Shown: positions 1-11,339 of the stretch, piece by piece | Position numbering within the stretch: position 1 is the stretch's first letter | Layout: the number at the start of each line of letters is the position of its first letter | NCBI RefSeq assembly: GCF_022605725.1 | Contig: NC_065546.1 | Span: 33,600,227-33,664,226, forward strand | Length of the DNA stretch: 64,000 nt | Source of the DNA: Anthonomus grandis grandis | Taxonomy: Eukaryota > Arthropoda > Insecta > Coleoptera > Curculionidae | Direction: 5' to 3' | The notes under the pieces: model-generated | What the model saw: the letters and a program-made list of their open reading frames with translations, nothing else | Databases searched by the model: none | Told to the model about the DNA's origin: nothing | Program-made: the position numbers and the translations under genes

Positions 1-15
1 GCGTATGAAAATTCA

Positions 16-2362
16 CTTCTGCCATAGCAGTAGGAATTTGAATATAGATTTACTGTAGTTCAACTTATACTGTCCCACCGCAACTCTTCTAAATTTGGGG
101 CACTGTCCTACTAGTAGGAGAAACTAGTTTGCATAGGCAAGCTGTTTGTTAGTTGAGTGGGGAGTAATTTTGGCGCTCTTACTGCTATAGTAGTAACCGT
201 CTCATTGTTTACTACCCAGTTGTATCGTCCCAGAGGTAGCACGTGTTTTTGTTTTTGTGATCTGCGTAATTAGTAATGGATCCTAAAGAACAACAGAGAT
301 TGTTAAAACTTTATGATGAAGTGTCTAGTGATGAATACTGTGTATGATTCTACGGACACGGAAAGGTCGGACCCTTTTGTAGACAGAGACGGTGAATTTG
401 ATATAAATGATCCTACTTATCAACCCAGAGATAGTGATTTAAGCAGCAGATCTGAAATTGAGAAGTCAGAGAAAGAAAATATTGAAACAGATACCAATTG
501 TGAATATATTGACACAGAAAATGAGGGAAACGAAGACAAAGACGGTAAGTTTTCTAGTTTTAAACTTTTCTTTGTTTATTGCATGTTTGTATTTTTTTTA
601 GATTAATGGGTTGAATTTGTGCAAGATATCCCCAATTTTAACTTTGATCATGATGCAGCGGGAATAAAAATTGACATTACTGATGATATGAGTTCCCTTG
701 AAGTATTTCAAATGCTTTGGACAGCTGAAATCAAAAATTTAATAATAAATTGTTCTAATAAATATGGTGAGACCATGTCCAGAACTTCTCGACCACACAA
801 AAAAAATTCCAGGTCATCCAAATTTGTTTCAATTGAGCCAAGGGAATTTGATATTTTTATAGCCGTGACCCTTTTTAGAGCCCAAATAGGATATCCCGAG
901 CTAAGGAAGGTCTTTTCAGTGGATCCCTTATACTATCACCCTATATTTTCTCACTTTATGTCTGGAAGAAGATATGAGCAAATTCTCAAGATACCTATAT
1001 TGTTATGAAAATGTAGGTCAAGATAAACTGTACAAGGAACAACCTCTTCTGGACATTATTATCCAGAACTTCCAAAATGCTTATAGCCCTGAGGAAAACT
1101 TAAGTTTAGATGAGTCACTACTGCTTTTTCGAGGTAGGTTTAGTTTCAGACAGTACATAAAAAATAAAAAAACAAGATATGGAATAAAATTTTTTGAGTT
1201 ATGTGCGCCAAATGGGTACCTATTTAATATAGAAATATACAAAGAAAAAAGTGAAAAAATTGAAGCGGAATCAAAAGTGGATTCGCTTGTTTGGGACTAA
1301 TGAGTCCATATCTCAATAGAGGACACCATCTGGTGATGGATAATTTTTATAATAGTGCAAAGCTCTCAGAAAACCTCTTAAAACACAAAACTCACACAAC
1401 AGGGACCCTCAGGAGCAATAGGAAAGGCAATCCAAAAGTTATGACTTCGAAAAAGTTGAAAAAGGGGGAATACATCTGGAGAAGACGTCGAGGTGTATAC
1501 GTCTCTAAATGGAGAGACAACAGGGATGTCTTACTTTTAACCACCAAGTATCATCCCAATTTAATTGAAGTCTCAAATCGCTTTGGCAAGGTAAATTTTT
1601 TGTTTTTCTAAAATAGGTACACTAATATAATAATATATATTTTTTTAAAGTGAAATTAAAACCAGTTGAAGTAGCAGAATATAACAAATATATGTCTGGT
1701 GTTGATAGACTGGATCAGCTACTCATGCCCACAAAAAACAATAAGGTGGTATAAGAAAATCATTTTTCATTTACTAGACGTTATTTAACGCATTTATTAT
1801 TTACAAGAAAAAAGTAAAAAATATCAGAATGATCGAATTTCGAGAAAAAATTATTCGAGGATTGCTCGAACTACCTGCAAATGAAAAAAATGGTAGACTT
1901 TTTTTTTAAACAAACAAAAACATTGCTATACATGACAATCGGCGAACACCAGCAAGACCAGATAATAATGATACTCCACATTTTCCCGAAAAGATCCCCT
2001 TGCCCTCTGAGAATTATAAAAGGAAGAACTACTTTTTAAACTGCAAGGAGTGTCTCAAAAAGGACAAAAGGACACAAGTTTCATACAGATGTAAGGGTTG
2101 TGAAGACAAACTAGCCTTATGTCGGCATGTCGGCTTTGAAAGTTACCATTTTAGCCTTAGGAACTAGTTTTTACTTTAAGTTGTATTTCATTTCTTTCTT
2201 CAAAATAAATGTTTCTCCAAGTTAAAACGTTTTAGAAATTTATACTGCTCTAGCAGTACAGTGTCCCAAAATTGTCATTAAAAAATTACTGCTTATGCAG
2301 TAATGCGTCCTGTCATAAAGTCAGAAAGTAATGTTGGTGGGTCACAACTGTTATGGCAGTAT
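16..2362. mobile_element. piggyBac element body with subterminal palindromes
   Basis: Short palindromes of the form CTGC-N-ATAGCAG surround the piggyBac pseudogene: 16-33, 107-119 (tcctactagtagga) and 180-195 on the left, and 2243-2258, 2285-2304 and 2346-2362 on the right. Such subterminal inverted repeats are usual in piggyBac elements and are presumably bound by the transposase (inference). No TTAA target duplication could be placed, so the outer limits given are the outermost palindromes, not proven ends. Confidence 0.55.
276..2167 (+). pseudogene. piggyBac-type transposase, decayed copy
   Basis: Cut-and-paste DDD transposase. I start it at ATG 276; a frameshift near 330 leads into the acidic N-terminal region. 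A short GT-AG intron fits 545-601. The core follows in three frames (602-1008, 974-1300, 1291-1590), then a likely second intron (about 1591-1650) and a tail to 2167. All three family aspartates are visible: LDESLLLFRGR, VMDNFYNS and YMSGVDRLDQ. The tail carries the family's cysteine-rich finger (CKEC, then CKGC, then LC) at about 2040-2130. At least four frame breaks make it non-functional. The element ends (TTAA plus CCC termini) were not found, so its limits are open. Family call is secure; activity is excluded in this copy. Confidence 0.85.
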
Positions 2363-2576
2363 GGCGTTCAAAGTTGTTTTTTTCAAACTTTATCCTATTT
2401 TATGGTCAAAATATAAAAAAAAATGGGTTCATATGTTTCTAAAATATCAATGTGATTTTTTTGGAACATCGACTATGTTCACACTGTCCATCAATGTGTT
2501 AAGGACTCAGCAAATATGTTTAATGGATGCTTTTCATTTGCATACTAGGGTGAACAACTCAATATAATGTCTTTTT

Positions 2577-2854
2577 TTAATGTTGAAAAATCAATTTGAG
2601 TACTGTATCTTTGTCTATAGGAGAGGTATAAGATGTTATTGCTTCCTCCAAGAATAAGTTGTATTCTGAATCAGATAGAATCCCGGCATTTTTCCTTAAA
2701 CAATGCTTGTGTACAATTACAATACCTATATAGATTATTTTTGCTGCTTTAAAACTGTTTTTAATCTCGAACAATTTGAATTTATAAAGGGCAGATCTGC
2801 TGATGTCAATTTGGTTTTGTATGTTAATCACTTATACAATAGTTTTGGGGAGGG
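2577..2854. other. Unassigned stretch between piggyBac and LINE scrap
   Basis: A minus-strand open frame of 84 codons covers 2577-2831, but its translation matches no family I recognise and has no motif. It is probably part of the decayed LINE copy that becomes recognisable at 2855 on the other strand, or chance. Confidence 0.2.
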
Positions 2855-3170
2855 ATTCTAGATCTATACTGATTTATCTATAGCTTTTAATTGGGTCAAT
2901 CATGGGATCCTCTTAGGGAAACTAAGGGTTTTGGATATTGCAGATTCTCTTCTTCAGTCTGTCAGTTAAGTTGGCTGGAGTTTTCCAACTTTCCAGGTTC
3001 ATTATCTGATGACATATGTGTGCCATCAGGGGTACCATAAGTTTGCAATTGAGGCCGTGTTTCTTTTTGTCTCTACTTATTTACGAATAACATCACAGAA
3101 GCCCTTCAGAAGTATTGAGTTTTTGAATGATGCTGCTCTTCTATAAGAGGATCTTCAATATCTTTTTAAT
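2855..3170 (+). pseudogene. Jockey-like non-LTR reverse transcriptase fragment
   Basis: Frame-shifted plus-strand translation shows RT landmarks in order: TDLSIAFNWVNHGIL (motif A region, with the usual FSKAFDRVNH decayed), a GKLRVLDIADSLLQSVS helix, a CHQGYHKF remnant of the GVPQGS motif, and a LNDAALLYK remnant of the YADD active site. The catalytic YADD is destroyed. No 5' or 3' end can be fixed. From 3170 to 3790 I see only AT-rich sequence. Confidence 0.6.
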
Positions 3171-3822
3171 TAGTGTTATTTAAATAAGACGTCTCTTTAT
3201 ACAAACAATGAAGCTTATGAATTTTATTTACTCAATAAATTGCCTTCCTTACCTAAATTAACTTTTTTTAAATGTATTTTAAAACAATTACTGTTTTGTA
3301 TAAGGTGATGGTGATTTGGTCATTTTAAAAATTTTAACATTTTTATTTTCTTCACTAATAAGAGAGTGATATTCGAAGCTTTTTAAAGTAGAGAAGGTTT
3401 TAATGTTGATCCTAAGAAAGCTTAGAAAACTTTGTTAGTTAATGCTTGGGCTAGAAATATTACAATTCTTGTGGTAAGAGAATTTAAAATAAAATTATTC
3501 TTCTGAGTTTTTTCATTTTTCTCTTCTGTTTATTTATAATCATTTACCTTTTTTTCCTAACTCAAGTCGAAATTATATCCATTTGTAATGAAGTCATTTT
3601 TGTTTATCTTTGTTTAGCATATTCCAAACAGCGGCGACAACAAACTTTTTAAAAAAATTAGTGTCTGATGATTATTCATCTTTTATATACTAGGATATGT
3701 GAAATATCCGTCACTGTCAATCAAAAATATTGGTTTGTCAACTTGTTCTTGAAAGTTATTTCGAAAAGTGTTAGATAATCCCTAAAAAAAGATATATTAG
3801 GTATAATGAACAATCGCAGCTG

Positions 3823-5396
3823 ATGATTTTAAATATATTGGCTTTTTTTCAACTGGAAAAGGAACAAGTCCGAAACGGAATTGCACTTCAAATTGAGAAT
3901 GTGATACAGCGAGCCGCAGATGCAACAAAATTGAGCACAACAACGATCGCAAATATAAAGAAGAATGGGATAAAATCAGATCAGCATTACGCAGCCCGTA
4001 TATCTTCCAAGCAAAAGACAGCAAAAACCAAAATTACAACATATTTGAAACATAGAATTCGGGACACAATTTATTCTATGTACGCCAGACAAGAATATGT
4101 AATATTGGCAACAATAAGAGAAAAGTTCAGGGAAGAAATTGAATATTTTGAGTTTTCCATTGACTTCTTAAGAAGATGGATCAATAGTATAGGCTTCAAG
4201 TGGAAAAAATCAAATAACAGAAAATATTTGATGGACTTGCCAAATATTGTTTATAAAAGAATCAATTTTTTAAGGGAGTATATCAAAAATAGAAATGTAG
4301 GTCCGGAAGATTTTACTCCGGTTTTCATTAACGAGACGTGGATTTTTAGCAAGGGATCATTTCGTAGTAGCTGGCAAGATGACACCAAGCACACGGATTC
4401 AAGGAAAAACAGTGAAGGTAAAAATTATCTGGTTATCTTTTTAGATTTTTTTTTTAATAAAAACTATTGCCCTTGTAATGGCCCTCTAACTTCATAATTT
4501 CATCTGTTTCACAGTTTCATATAATTTCTCACTAAGACAATATGAGGGAATTTAATTCCATACACTACTCGTATGTGCATGGAACATTACTTATTAATTA
4601 TATTAAATTTATGTTCTGGAAGAATGATTTCTAAAAGAAGAGAATTGAATTATCTTTTATTTTTAAGGTCATCGTTAATATCGTGGTCCACGCCGGAACC
4701 AAAGATGGCTTCATCAAGGGTGCGAATTTAATATTCAAGAGTGGATTAAAGACGGGAGATTATCATGACAATATGAACAGGAAAAACTTCGAAAACTGGT
4801 TTAAAACTCAGCTGGTTTCAAATCTTTCCCCAAAGTTATTTATAATCATGGACAATACAAGTTACCATTCTGGTTTATTAGAAGAAATCCCGAGAAAATC
4901 TTGGACAAAGCAGAGACTGACCGAATGGTTGAGGAAAAAGAATATTGGCTTTCCAGAAAAAGCCATGAAAGATAAAATATGGAGTATTGCACGCAGAAAC
5001 TGCTCTAGTGAAAAAAAGTACTTCCTTGATGAATATGTTAAACCTTTAGGACACAAAATTTTGCGACTGCCACCATATCATTGCCAGTTTAATGCAATTG
5101 AAATGGTATGGTCGGAATGTAAACGAAAATATGTTCAATATATTTCCAATTTTAAGAGGTCACCTTCAGAAGTTTTGACTACATGGGAAAGGGTAATAAA
5201 CGAAATTTTTATAGATCATTGGCAAAAATATGTTTTTCATACAGAAAAGGTAATTGAAAAGGCTTGGGAGGCAATACAAGTGTGTGATGCCTATGACATT
5301 CTGCCACTTCTGATTACGATTGATGAAGACGACGATGACGAAGACAATATCTCTGATTTCAGTTCTGACTCTGACAATACTGACGAGATTGATTAA
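3823..5396 (+). CDS. DDE (IS630/Tc1-superfamily) transposase-like gene with one intron
   Basis: Two exons: about 3823-4417 and 4668-5396, separated by an intron with gtaaaa and ttttaag ends. The N-terminal part is a helix-turn-helix region (TKLSTTTIANIKKNG). The catalytic half shows FINETWIFSKG, IIMDNTSYHSG and CQFNAIEMVWSECK, which match the D, D and E motifs of the DDE_3 family. The first catalytic Asp (normally DETW) reads Asn. The C-terminus is very acidic (DEDDDDEDN). Joining the two exons with the sites named leaves a one-base phase mismatch, so there is an indel or another splice site. Sequence from 5397 to 5640 is AT-rich with nothing recognised. Similar intron-bearing proteins are common in arthropod genomes as repeat-derived families. 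Confidence 0.7.
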
Positions 5397-5689
5397 GCTT
5401 TTTTTGTTCTAGCAAATTTTATTTTATGATCGTCGTTTAAGTATTCAATCATATCGTTAAAATTTCATTAACTTGGTAATGCAATATGGCGTGTTTTTTT
5501 TGAGTTTGTATGTTTTATTTTTTGGAATGGTATTTTCATTTTAATGTGTTAAGATATTCCTTCAAGCAGCATTTTTTTTCATGAAGAAGTAAATTAAATT
5601 GTCAGTATTTAAATTTTTCCCAGTGAGTTAAAATAATTTTATACCATTATTCACAATTTTTGTAAGCTCGGTTTTGTTACGTCTACTGC

Positions 5690-5884
5690 TCTTGCCGAAT
5701 TCTACTTTTCAAATATGTTGTAGATTTGGTTTTTGCGGTCTTTTGGTTAGAAAATATATGAGCAGCGTAATCCTGATCTGATTTGATCCCATTCTTCTTT
5801 ATATTTGCGATCGTTGTTGTGCTCAATTTTGTTGCATCTGCGGCTCGCTCTATCACATTCTCAATTTGAAGTGCAATTCCGTTT
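5690..5884 (-). pseudogene. Inverted partial copy of the DDE transposase first exon
   Basis: The reverse complement of 5690-5884 aligns with 3874-4065. Over the first 110 bases I see only about two differences; it diverges further along and then stops. It encodes the same helix-turn-helix segment (ALQIENVIERAADATK) and breaks before the catalytic region. It is not a terminal inverted repeat of the usual kind, because it begins inside coding sequence. Just upstream on the minus strand is a possible splice acceptor (aattaatcag). Confidence 0.75.
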
Positions 5885-5899
5885 CTGATTAATTATAAT

Positions 5900-6591
5900 A
5901 ATATTTGTTAATTGTTAAGTTTGTTAATAATACAATAAATACTACAAGATTTTTTGTAATTTTTTGGGAATGAAAGTATATACACGAATATAAAAATATA
6001 ATAATATGCTGCTAAAATAAATCATTTGATTGGCAAAAATATCTACGCCATACGTTTTTTCTCACCTGAATGACGTAACTACAAATGGGTATAATTTCGA
6101 CTTTAACTTCCTTCCATTTCCTTTTGGTCCTAAGACAATTCAGGAAAAAATAAAAGTTCTTCCATGTTATACTTAAGGCATGCAAGCATACTCAATGAAA
6201 TTAGGACAATTCTAGTAACATACGGGATAATTTTAAAAATTAATAGATAAATGAAGTTTTGATTTTAATGCAGCTCAGAAAAAAAACTCCTTCCTAAGAT
6301 TTCTAAGTTTTATAACTTAAAAGAAAAATTTGTCTCTTCACTAGAAATTGGAGTTTTTTGTATTTTTTCCAGATATTTACAGGTGTTTCTTTTCTAATTC
6401 AACTTTTAATCAACTGCAGTTAAAATGTTTTTTGTGGTTTCAAATATTTTGATTTTCCTTTATCTATTTTTTTTAATGTTGTTAGAGTGTTTTTTTATTT
6501 GTTCCTTAAACGCCAAGAATAAAATGAAAATAATTTCTTTAGGACGTTTTTTTAATAATTTGATAGGTGAAAGGAAAGATTATTGAAAATA
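5900..6591. other. AT-rich spacer, nothing recognised
   Basis: Runs of A and T and short open frames only. No RT, transposase or host protein motif was found on either strand. Confidence 0.6.
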
Positions 6592-8795
6592 TACAGGGTG
6601 ATTTATTAAGAATGGGCAATCTTTGAACTGGAGATACTACACACCAAAATATGGCGATTGAGCTTAACATGTCTTATATAAATGTTGCAGGTTTACGAGA
6701 TACAGGATATTTAAAGTTGGAATTTGAAATTTCTTAATAATTTTGTGATTTTAAGCAGTATCGTCTTGAAAATTGGCGACTTTATGTGTTTGGACATGAA
6801 AATTGCGAATTTTGTGGTGAATTTAGCATTAATTATACAAGGCGTTAGTTACACCCTGTTACTTAGGTAAATTACAACATATCTTTTTTTGCCTAATCAG
6901 TTAGTAACACGACTAGAAAATCTAAAAGGCAGTTCAATTTTGAATAAAAAAGGTACTCTTGTTTATTTCATGTAACTCTATCAGTTTTTAAGTTATTTGC
7001 ATTTTTAAGATTTAGCGTAAAGAATCCTAAGCCGCCGTTATTACATTGACTTTTTTTCAAGTAGGCTTGTGTCAGAACTTCGTTTTCGTGTAAAGAAATT
7101 ATATCATAATTTTACTGTCACTAACTAAGAGTGTATTATTTGTAGTAAAACTTCTAAAAAAGAAAATGCCACGTCATAATAAATATTCTAACAGTGAAAT
7201 GCGTGATATGATTTGCGTTTTTGCTCAGTCAAATTATAGTGGACTTGGTGCAGCCAGAAGGTATTTAGAGTTATATCCAAATCGAAGACAATCCAATCAC
7301 AAACTATTCAGATGTATTTATACCCGCGTAGGCGAAACAGGGTGTTTTCGTCTTAAAACCTTAAATAGTACTCCAAAAAATATCAACGTCCATGATGAAG
7401 AAGAGGTTTTAGATCGTATTTCGGAAATTCCAGATCTCAGTACTCGTTGGTTATGTACGGCAACAGGAATAAACCCATCGTCTATCTGGAGAATTTTAAA
7501 GAAAGAGAATCTCCGTCCATATCATTATACTCCTGTCCAAAATTTGCTACCTCAAGATTTACCAGTTCGCCTACAGTTTGCTCAATTTATGCTAGATAAA
7601 CAATCCAAAACCAGGAATTTCTTAATGACCCTCATTTCACCGATGAGGCGACGCGACGTTTACTAGACGGAGTGTTTTTAATTCATTAATCATTTGTGGG
7701 ACTCCGAAAATCCACATGCTCTAAAGGAACGACATTTTCAGCATGAATTCAAGGTAAATATTTGGTGTGGTGTGATATCTGGTTTTTTTTATTGGTCAAT
7801 TTGAATTTCCTCCTAATCTGAACGGGCCCATCTATTTAAACTTCCTTGAACAACAGTTAAACCCACTACTAAAAGATGTACCACCAGCCATAAGGCGGAA
7901 CATGTGGTATATGCAAGACGGGGCGCCGCTATATTTTCCTCTGCCAGTACGGCGATACCTGAATGAACATTTTCCTCACCGGTGGATTGGGCATGGCAGT
8001 GAATTTGTTTGGCCATCTAGAAGTCCAGACTTAAACCCTCTAGAGTCCTCAATATGGTCACACATGAAGGTCATGGTTTACAAAGTTTTACATACAATTA
8101 ATTCCATCGAAGAATTACGACAGAAAATTCAAGAAGCTGCTAATATTATCAAAAATAATCGACAAAATGTTATTTAATATTCAAATATCTTTAAGGAGAC
8201 GCCTTACAAAGTGTATTGAATTGGAAGGCGGGCATTTTGAGCATTTACTTTGAAGTTTTCTTTTAATATTGTTACTTATTATTATTTGTTGTCTTTACTG
8301 TTGTTACCCAACATAATAGTAATTTAAAAGAGTAAAGTAATTTAAATTCCTATTAAGGCAATGTAATAACGGTGGCTTAGGATTTTTTACGCTGAATGTT
8401 TAAAATGAAAATAACTTAAAAACTCATAGAGTTGCATGAAATAAACAGGAAATTGAACTGCCTTTTAGATTTTCTAGTCGTTTTAGCCATAACTGGTTAG
8501 GAAAAAAGATATGTTGTAATTTATCTAAGTAACAGGGTGTAACTAGCGCCCTGTGTAAATAATGCTAGCTTCACCAAAAAATTCGTAATTTTCAGGTTTT
8601 CATAAAGTCGCCAATTTTCAAGACGATACTGCTTAAAATCACAAAATTATTAGGAACTTTCAAATTAAAATTTCAACTTTAAATACCCCGTATCTCGTAA
8701 ACCTGCAACATTTGTATCAGACATGTTAAGCTCAATTGCCATATTTTGGTGTGTAGTATTTCCAGTTCAGAGATTGCCCATTCTTAATGAATCAC
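6592..8795 (+). mobile_element. Tc1/mariner-superfamily element with about 450-bp terminal inverted repeats
   Basis: The left end starts TACAGGGTG at 6592. The region 6592-7049 is the imperfect reverse complement of 8359-8795 (for example agaatgggcaatct at the left end against agattgcccattctt at the right). The outermost bases of the right end (expected CCCTGTA) are changed. The TIRs are long for this superfamily. The element encloses the DUF4817/DDE transposase pseudogene at 7166-8253. Related elements with the same TACAGGGTG start occur at 18094 and 43306. Confidence 0.85.
7166..8253 (+). pseudogene. DUF4817-type Tc1/mariner transposase, frameshifted
   Basis: The intact N-terminal 160 codons start MPRHNKYSNSEMRDMI. 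They hold the DUF4817 helix-turn-helix region (RRYLELYPNRRQ, then RVGETGCF) and a second helical domain ending in YHYTPVQNLL. The catalytic part is broken into several frames. The first Asp motif is lost near 7630. The second, MQDGAPLYF, and the third region, SPDLNPLESSIWSHMK, are readable at 7902-8177. The tail GGHFEHLL ends at 8253. Its closest relative in the window is the copy at 18767-19765. Inactive. Confidence 0.85.
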
Positions 8796-8969
8796 TTAAA
8801 AGCTTAAAAAAATTTTTTTGGCTTTTTCTTAAAAAGAAAGAAAAAATTACTCAATGGGTAACTAAACTTTAAAAAATAACTGCCTGAATGAGAACATCTA
8901 ATAAAATAAAATATTCTTGAGAATTGCTGCATTTAGAAGTCTATACCACCGGAACGAATCAGTGGGTGA

Positions 8970-9130
8970 GGGATAGTATCGATTTGCCTACACTAGAGTC
9001 AAGAAGAATTCTATTAGATTTATGTTTTATACATAAAAGAGTAATAAATGCTGCTATAGACTATAGACCCGGTATTGTCACTTTTCCAACTTAGAATTCC
9101 TTCTCGAAATATCAAGACAGTTGGAGCATT
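8970..9130 (+). pseudogene. C-terminal scrap of a non-LTR retrotransposon ORF2
   Basis: The plus-strand translation gives LPTLESRRILLDLCFIHKR, then a GIVTFPT stretch, and in a shifted frame SRNIKTVGAFTESK. This is the pattern following the RT in Jockey-like elements (a LE-RR-LLDL-FIHK block followed by a basic block). One stop and one frameshift are seen. The rest of 8796-9667 holds nothing I can name. Confidence 0.5.
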
Positions 9131-9774
9131 TACTGAGAGCAAAAGATACAAAATTTAGCAGGGTAGTTAAAAGTATCTTGGATTATATTTTTGCGATGCT
9201 AAACACGAAATTAATAATTATATTTAATCAGATTAATTAACAAGAAGTCATAAACAATGTAATTGTTTAAATTCAAATAACTCGAAAAGTATCGGTCGAT
9301 TCGATAAAAATATATTTTAAAAAAAATGTTGTCCGTAAAATGCTGAAAATATTTATTCGTAAAGATTTAAACAATAGGACGGTAGCCATTTTTTTTTTCG
9401 AATTGATCCAAAAACAAAATAAACCATTTTGCATGCTTTAGTTGTGCTAATCGCAATCAATTCAACGATATGTCCAAACACTTGTCATCGCCTAAATAGT
9501 AAACATTAAATTAGAACTTTAGAATTATACCACGTAAGAACATTATACTAGTACACTATAGAAATAGCGATTATGCAGTTATTTCTTATTTATTTCATTT
9601 AAGCGTTTCATTTCAGTATATGCCTGACTACCTTTTTTTTTGCTAAATTCTATGAGCAACATTTTTTAATTCAAATTACGAGAGAGTTTTACCACTAACC
9701 AAAACTCTTCTCCTTATATACTAATGATGTAACTAATAAAGCGGAAAAAGCAATAAAGCATGGCCAAACAAATA

Positions 9775-11175
9775 TTAAACACTAACTAAACAAACTGGAC
9801 CTTTATCTCTGTTAAGAATGTTTTTTTGATTTTTGAATATTGCTAAACTTTCGTATGGATCTAATTTTCTATTGTTATTAACTGGTTTAAGTAATTTTAA
9901 GTTGTCTATCCCTATAAAGTGACCAGTATTTAAAACATGTTCAGCCACACTTGACTTTTCAACTTTTCCATATTTCACATGAGCTACATGTTCTTTAAAT
10001 CTGACATTAATTGATCTTTTGGTTTGTCCTATGTACTTTTTATCACAATTGTTGCAATTAATCTCATAGATCCTAAACTTTTAATTGGTCTTTATTTTAT
10101 CTTTTGGGTTAACTAAAAGATTTCGTAACTTGGCCGAACTTTGATAGACCACTCTTAGACCTAAGTCTTTGAAAACTCTATCAAAGCCTCTCGTCAAGAT
10201 AGGATCGTATGGGATTGCAACAAAAGTTTGCTTATTTTAATTTTTTTCACTTTTTGAAATGTAGTAGAGTTTTTAAGATTAACTTTAAACCTATGTCTTC
10301 TAATCAGCTTAACAATAATCTTATCGTCATAACCATTGACCCTAGCAATTGTTTTAATTGTTGCTTTTTCTTTATTAAAGCTGCTATTACTTAAAAGAAA
10401 TGAGACCAAACGATATACCAAGAAATGCATGCTAGCCATTTTATATTGAAAACAATAGTTAAAGTCACTAGTTGTATCTAAAAGTATTTGTTTCTTTTCT
10501 ATAAATATCAAATTCTAACTTATTATTATTTTTGATCACAAGAGTATCTAAAAATGGAAGTTGGTTATTTGTTTCTTGTTCGAAGGTAAATTTAATAGAT
10601 GGAAAACAGTTATTGAGTTATTCTACAAAATTATCAATATTGCATTTGCTTTTATCAAACGCAGCTAATACATCATGAGCATATCTTAACCAAACTCTTG
10701 GGAAGTAATGGAATATATTTTTGCATTTAACTCAAAACCTGTTCATAAAGAGCTCTGCTAGAAAGAAAAAGAGGCAATTACCCATAGCTGTACCTTCCAG
10801 TTGTTCATAGTATGAGTTGTTATATTGAAAAATATTTTGTGACATACAAAGTTTTGTTAATTTAATTATTTCTTGGATATTATCGAAACCATTACTTTCC
10901 AGAAGTTCAATCAAATATTCTAAAGTTTCTGATATGGTAATGCTTGGGAACAAAAAAGATACATCGACAGAAACAAGAATTTAATTTTCACTTAGAATGA
11001 AATTATTGACTTTTGAAATAAACTGTTGGCTGTTTTTGACTGAAAAACATTCATAAGGTAATTTTAATGTCTCAAACTGCTTTACTAAAAACTTTGAAAT
11101 ATTGTAAGTTGGAGATCCTATAGTGGAGACAATTGGTCTCATTTTATTGTCAGGTTTAGGAATTTTTGGTAAACA
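9775..11175 (-). pseudogene. Penelope-like reverse transcriptase / GIY-YIG endonuclease
   Basis: Read on the minus strand, the order is PKIPKPDNKMRPIVSTIGSP (RT fingers), VSVDVSFLFPSI (motif A region), LEGTAMGN with the following LAELFM (motif B), and WLRYAHDVLAAF (motif C, where the first catalytic Asp of YxDD is His). Then NQLPFLDTLV and a thumb/linker lead to the nuclease RIYEINCNNC...KKYIGQTKRS (GIY-YIG) with a conserved ESLAIF near the end. Several stops and frameshifts interrupt it. The order RT then C-terminal GIY-YIG is diagnostic of endonuclease-bearing PLEs. The mutated YAHD makes this copy inactive. Confidence 0.85.
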
Positions 11176-11204
11176 ATTTTAAAATTAATGGAGTTTAGTT
11201 TAAA

Positions 11205-11255
11205 TCTTCTCCCGAAGATGCTAAGATCGTTAGCGAAACACGTGTCGCGATTAAA
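11205..11255 (+). ncRNA. Hammerhead-ribozyme-like motif in PLE end, imperfect
   Basis: Core CCGAAGA (consensus CUGANGA, one change) at 11212-11218 is followed by a stem-II hairpin gctaa/ttagc. Next come GAAA at 11235-11238, a 3-bp stem III (CAC/GTG) and a GTC cleavage triplet at 11244-11246. Stem I is poor. Hammerheads with very short stem III are known in the terminal repeats of Penelope-like elements. Here the C in place of U in the core predicts little or no activity. Confidence 0.45.
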
Positions 11256-11339
11256 AATAAAGAGTTTTGGTTAGTGGTAAAACTGTCTCGTAATTTGAGC
11301 ATCACACCAATGGTTCCAACCATAGGACTAACATTTTTT

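Larger units (their letters stand above)
9668..11310 (-). mobile_element. Penelope-like element (PLE) with inverted end repeats
   Basis: A reverse transcriptase and GIY-YIG nuclease frame on the minus strand is bounded by two inverted copies of a roughly 45-bp sequence. These are 9668-9712 (aattacgagagagttttacc...) and 11262-11310 (...ggtaaaactgtctcgtaatt). Penelope-like elements are known to carry terminal repeats in direct or inverted order, often with a truncated neighbour copy. The outer arm at 11205-11255 also holds a hammerhead-like motif. A third copy of the end sequence lies at 47460-47545. Confidence 0.8.
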
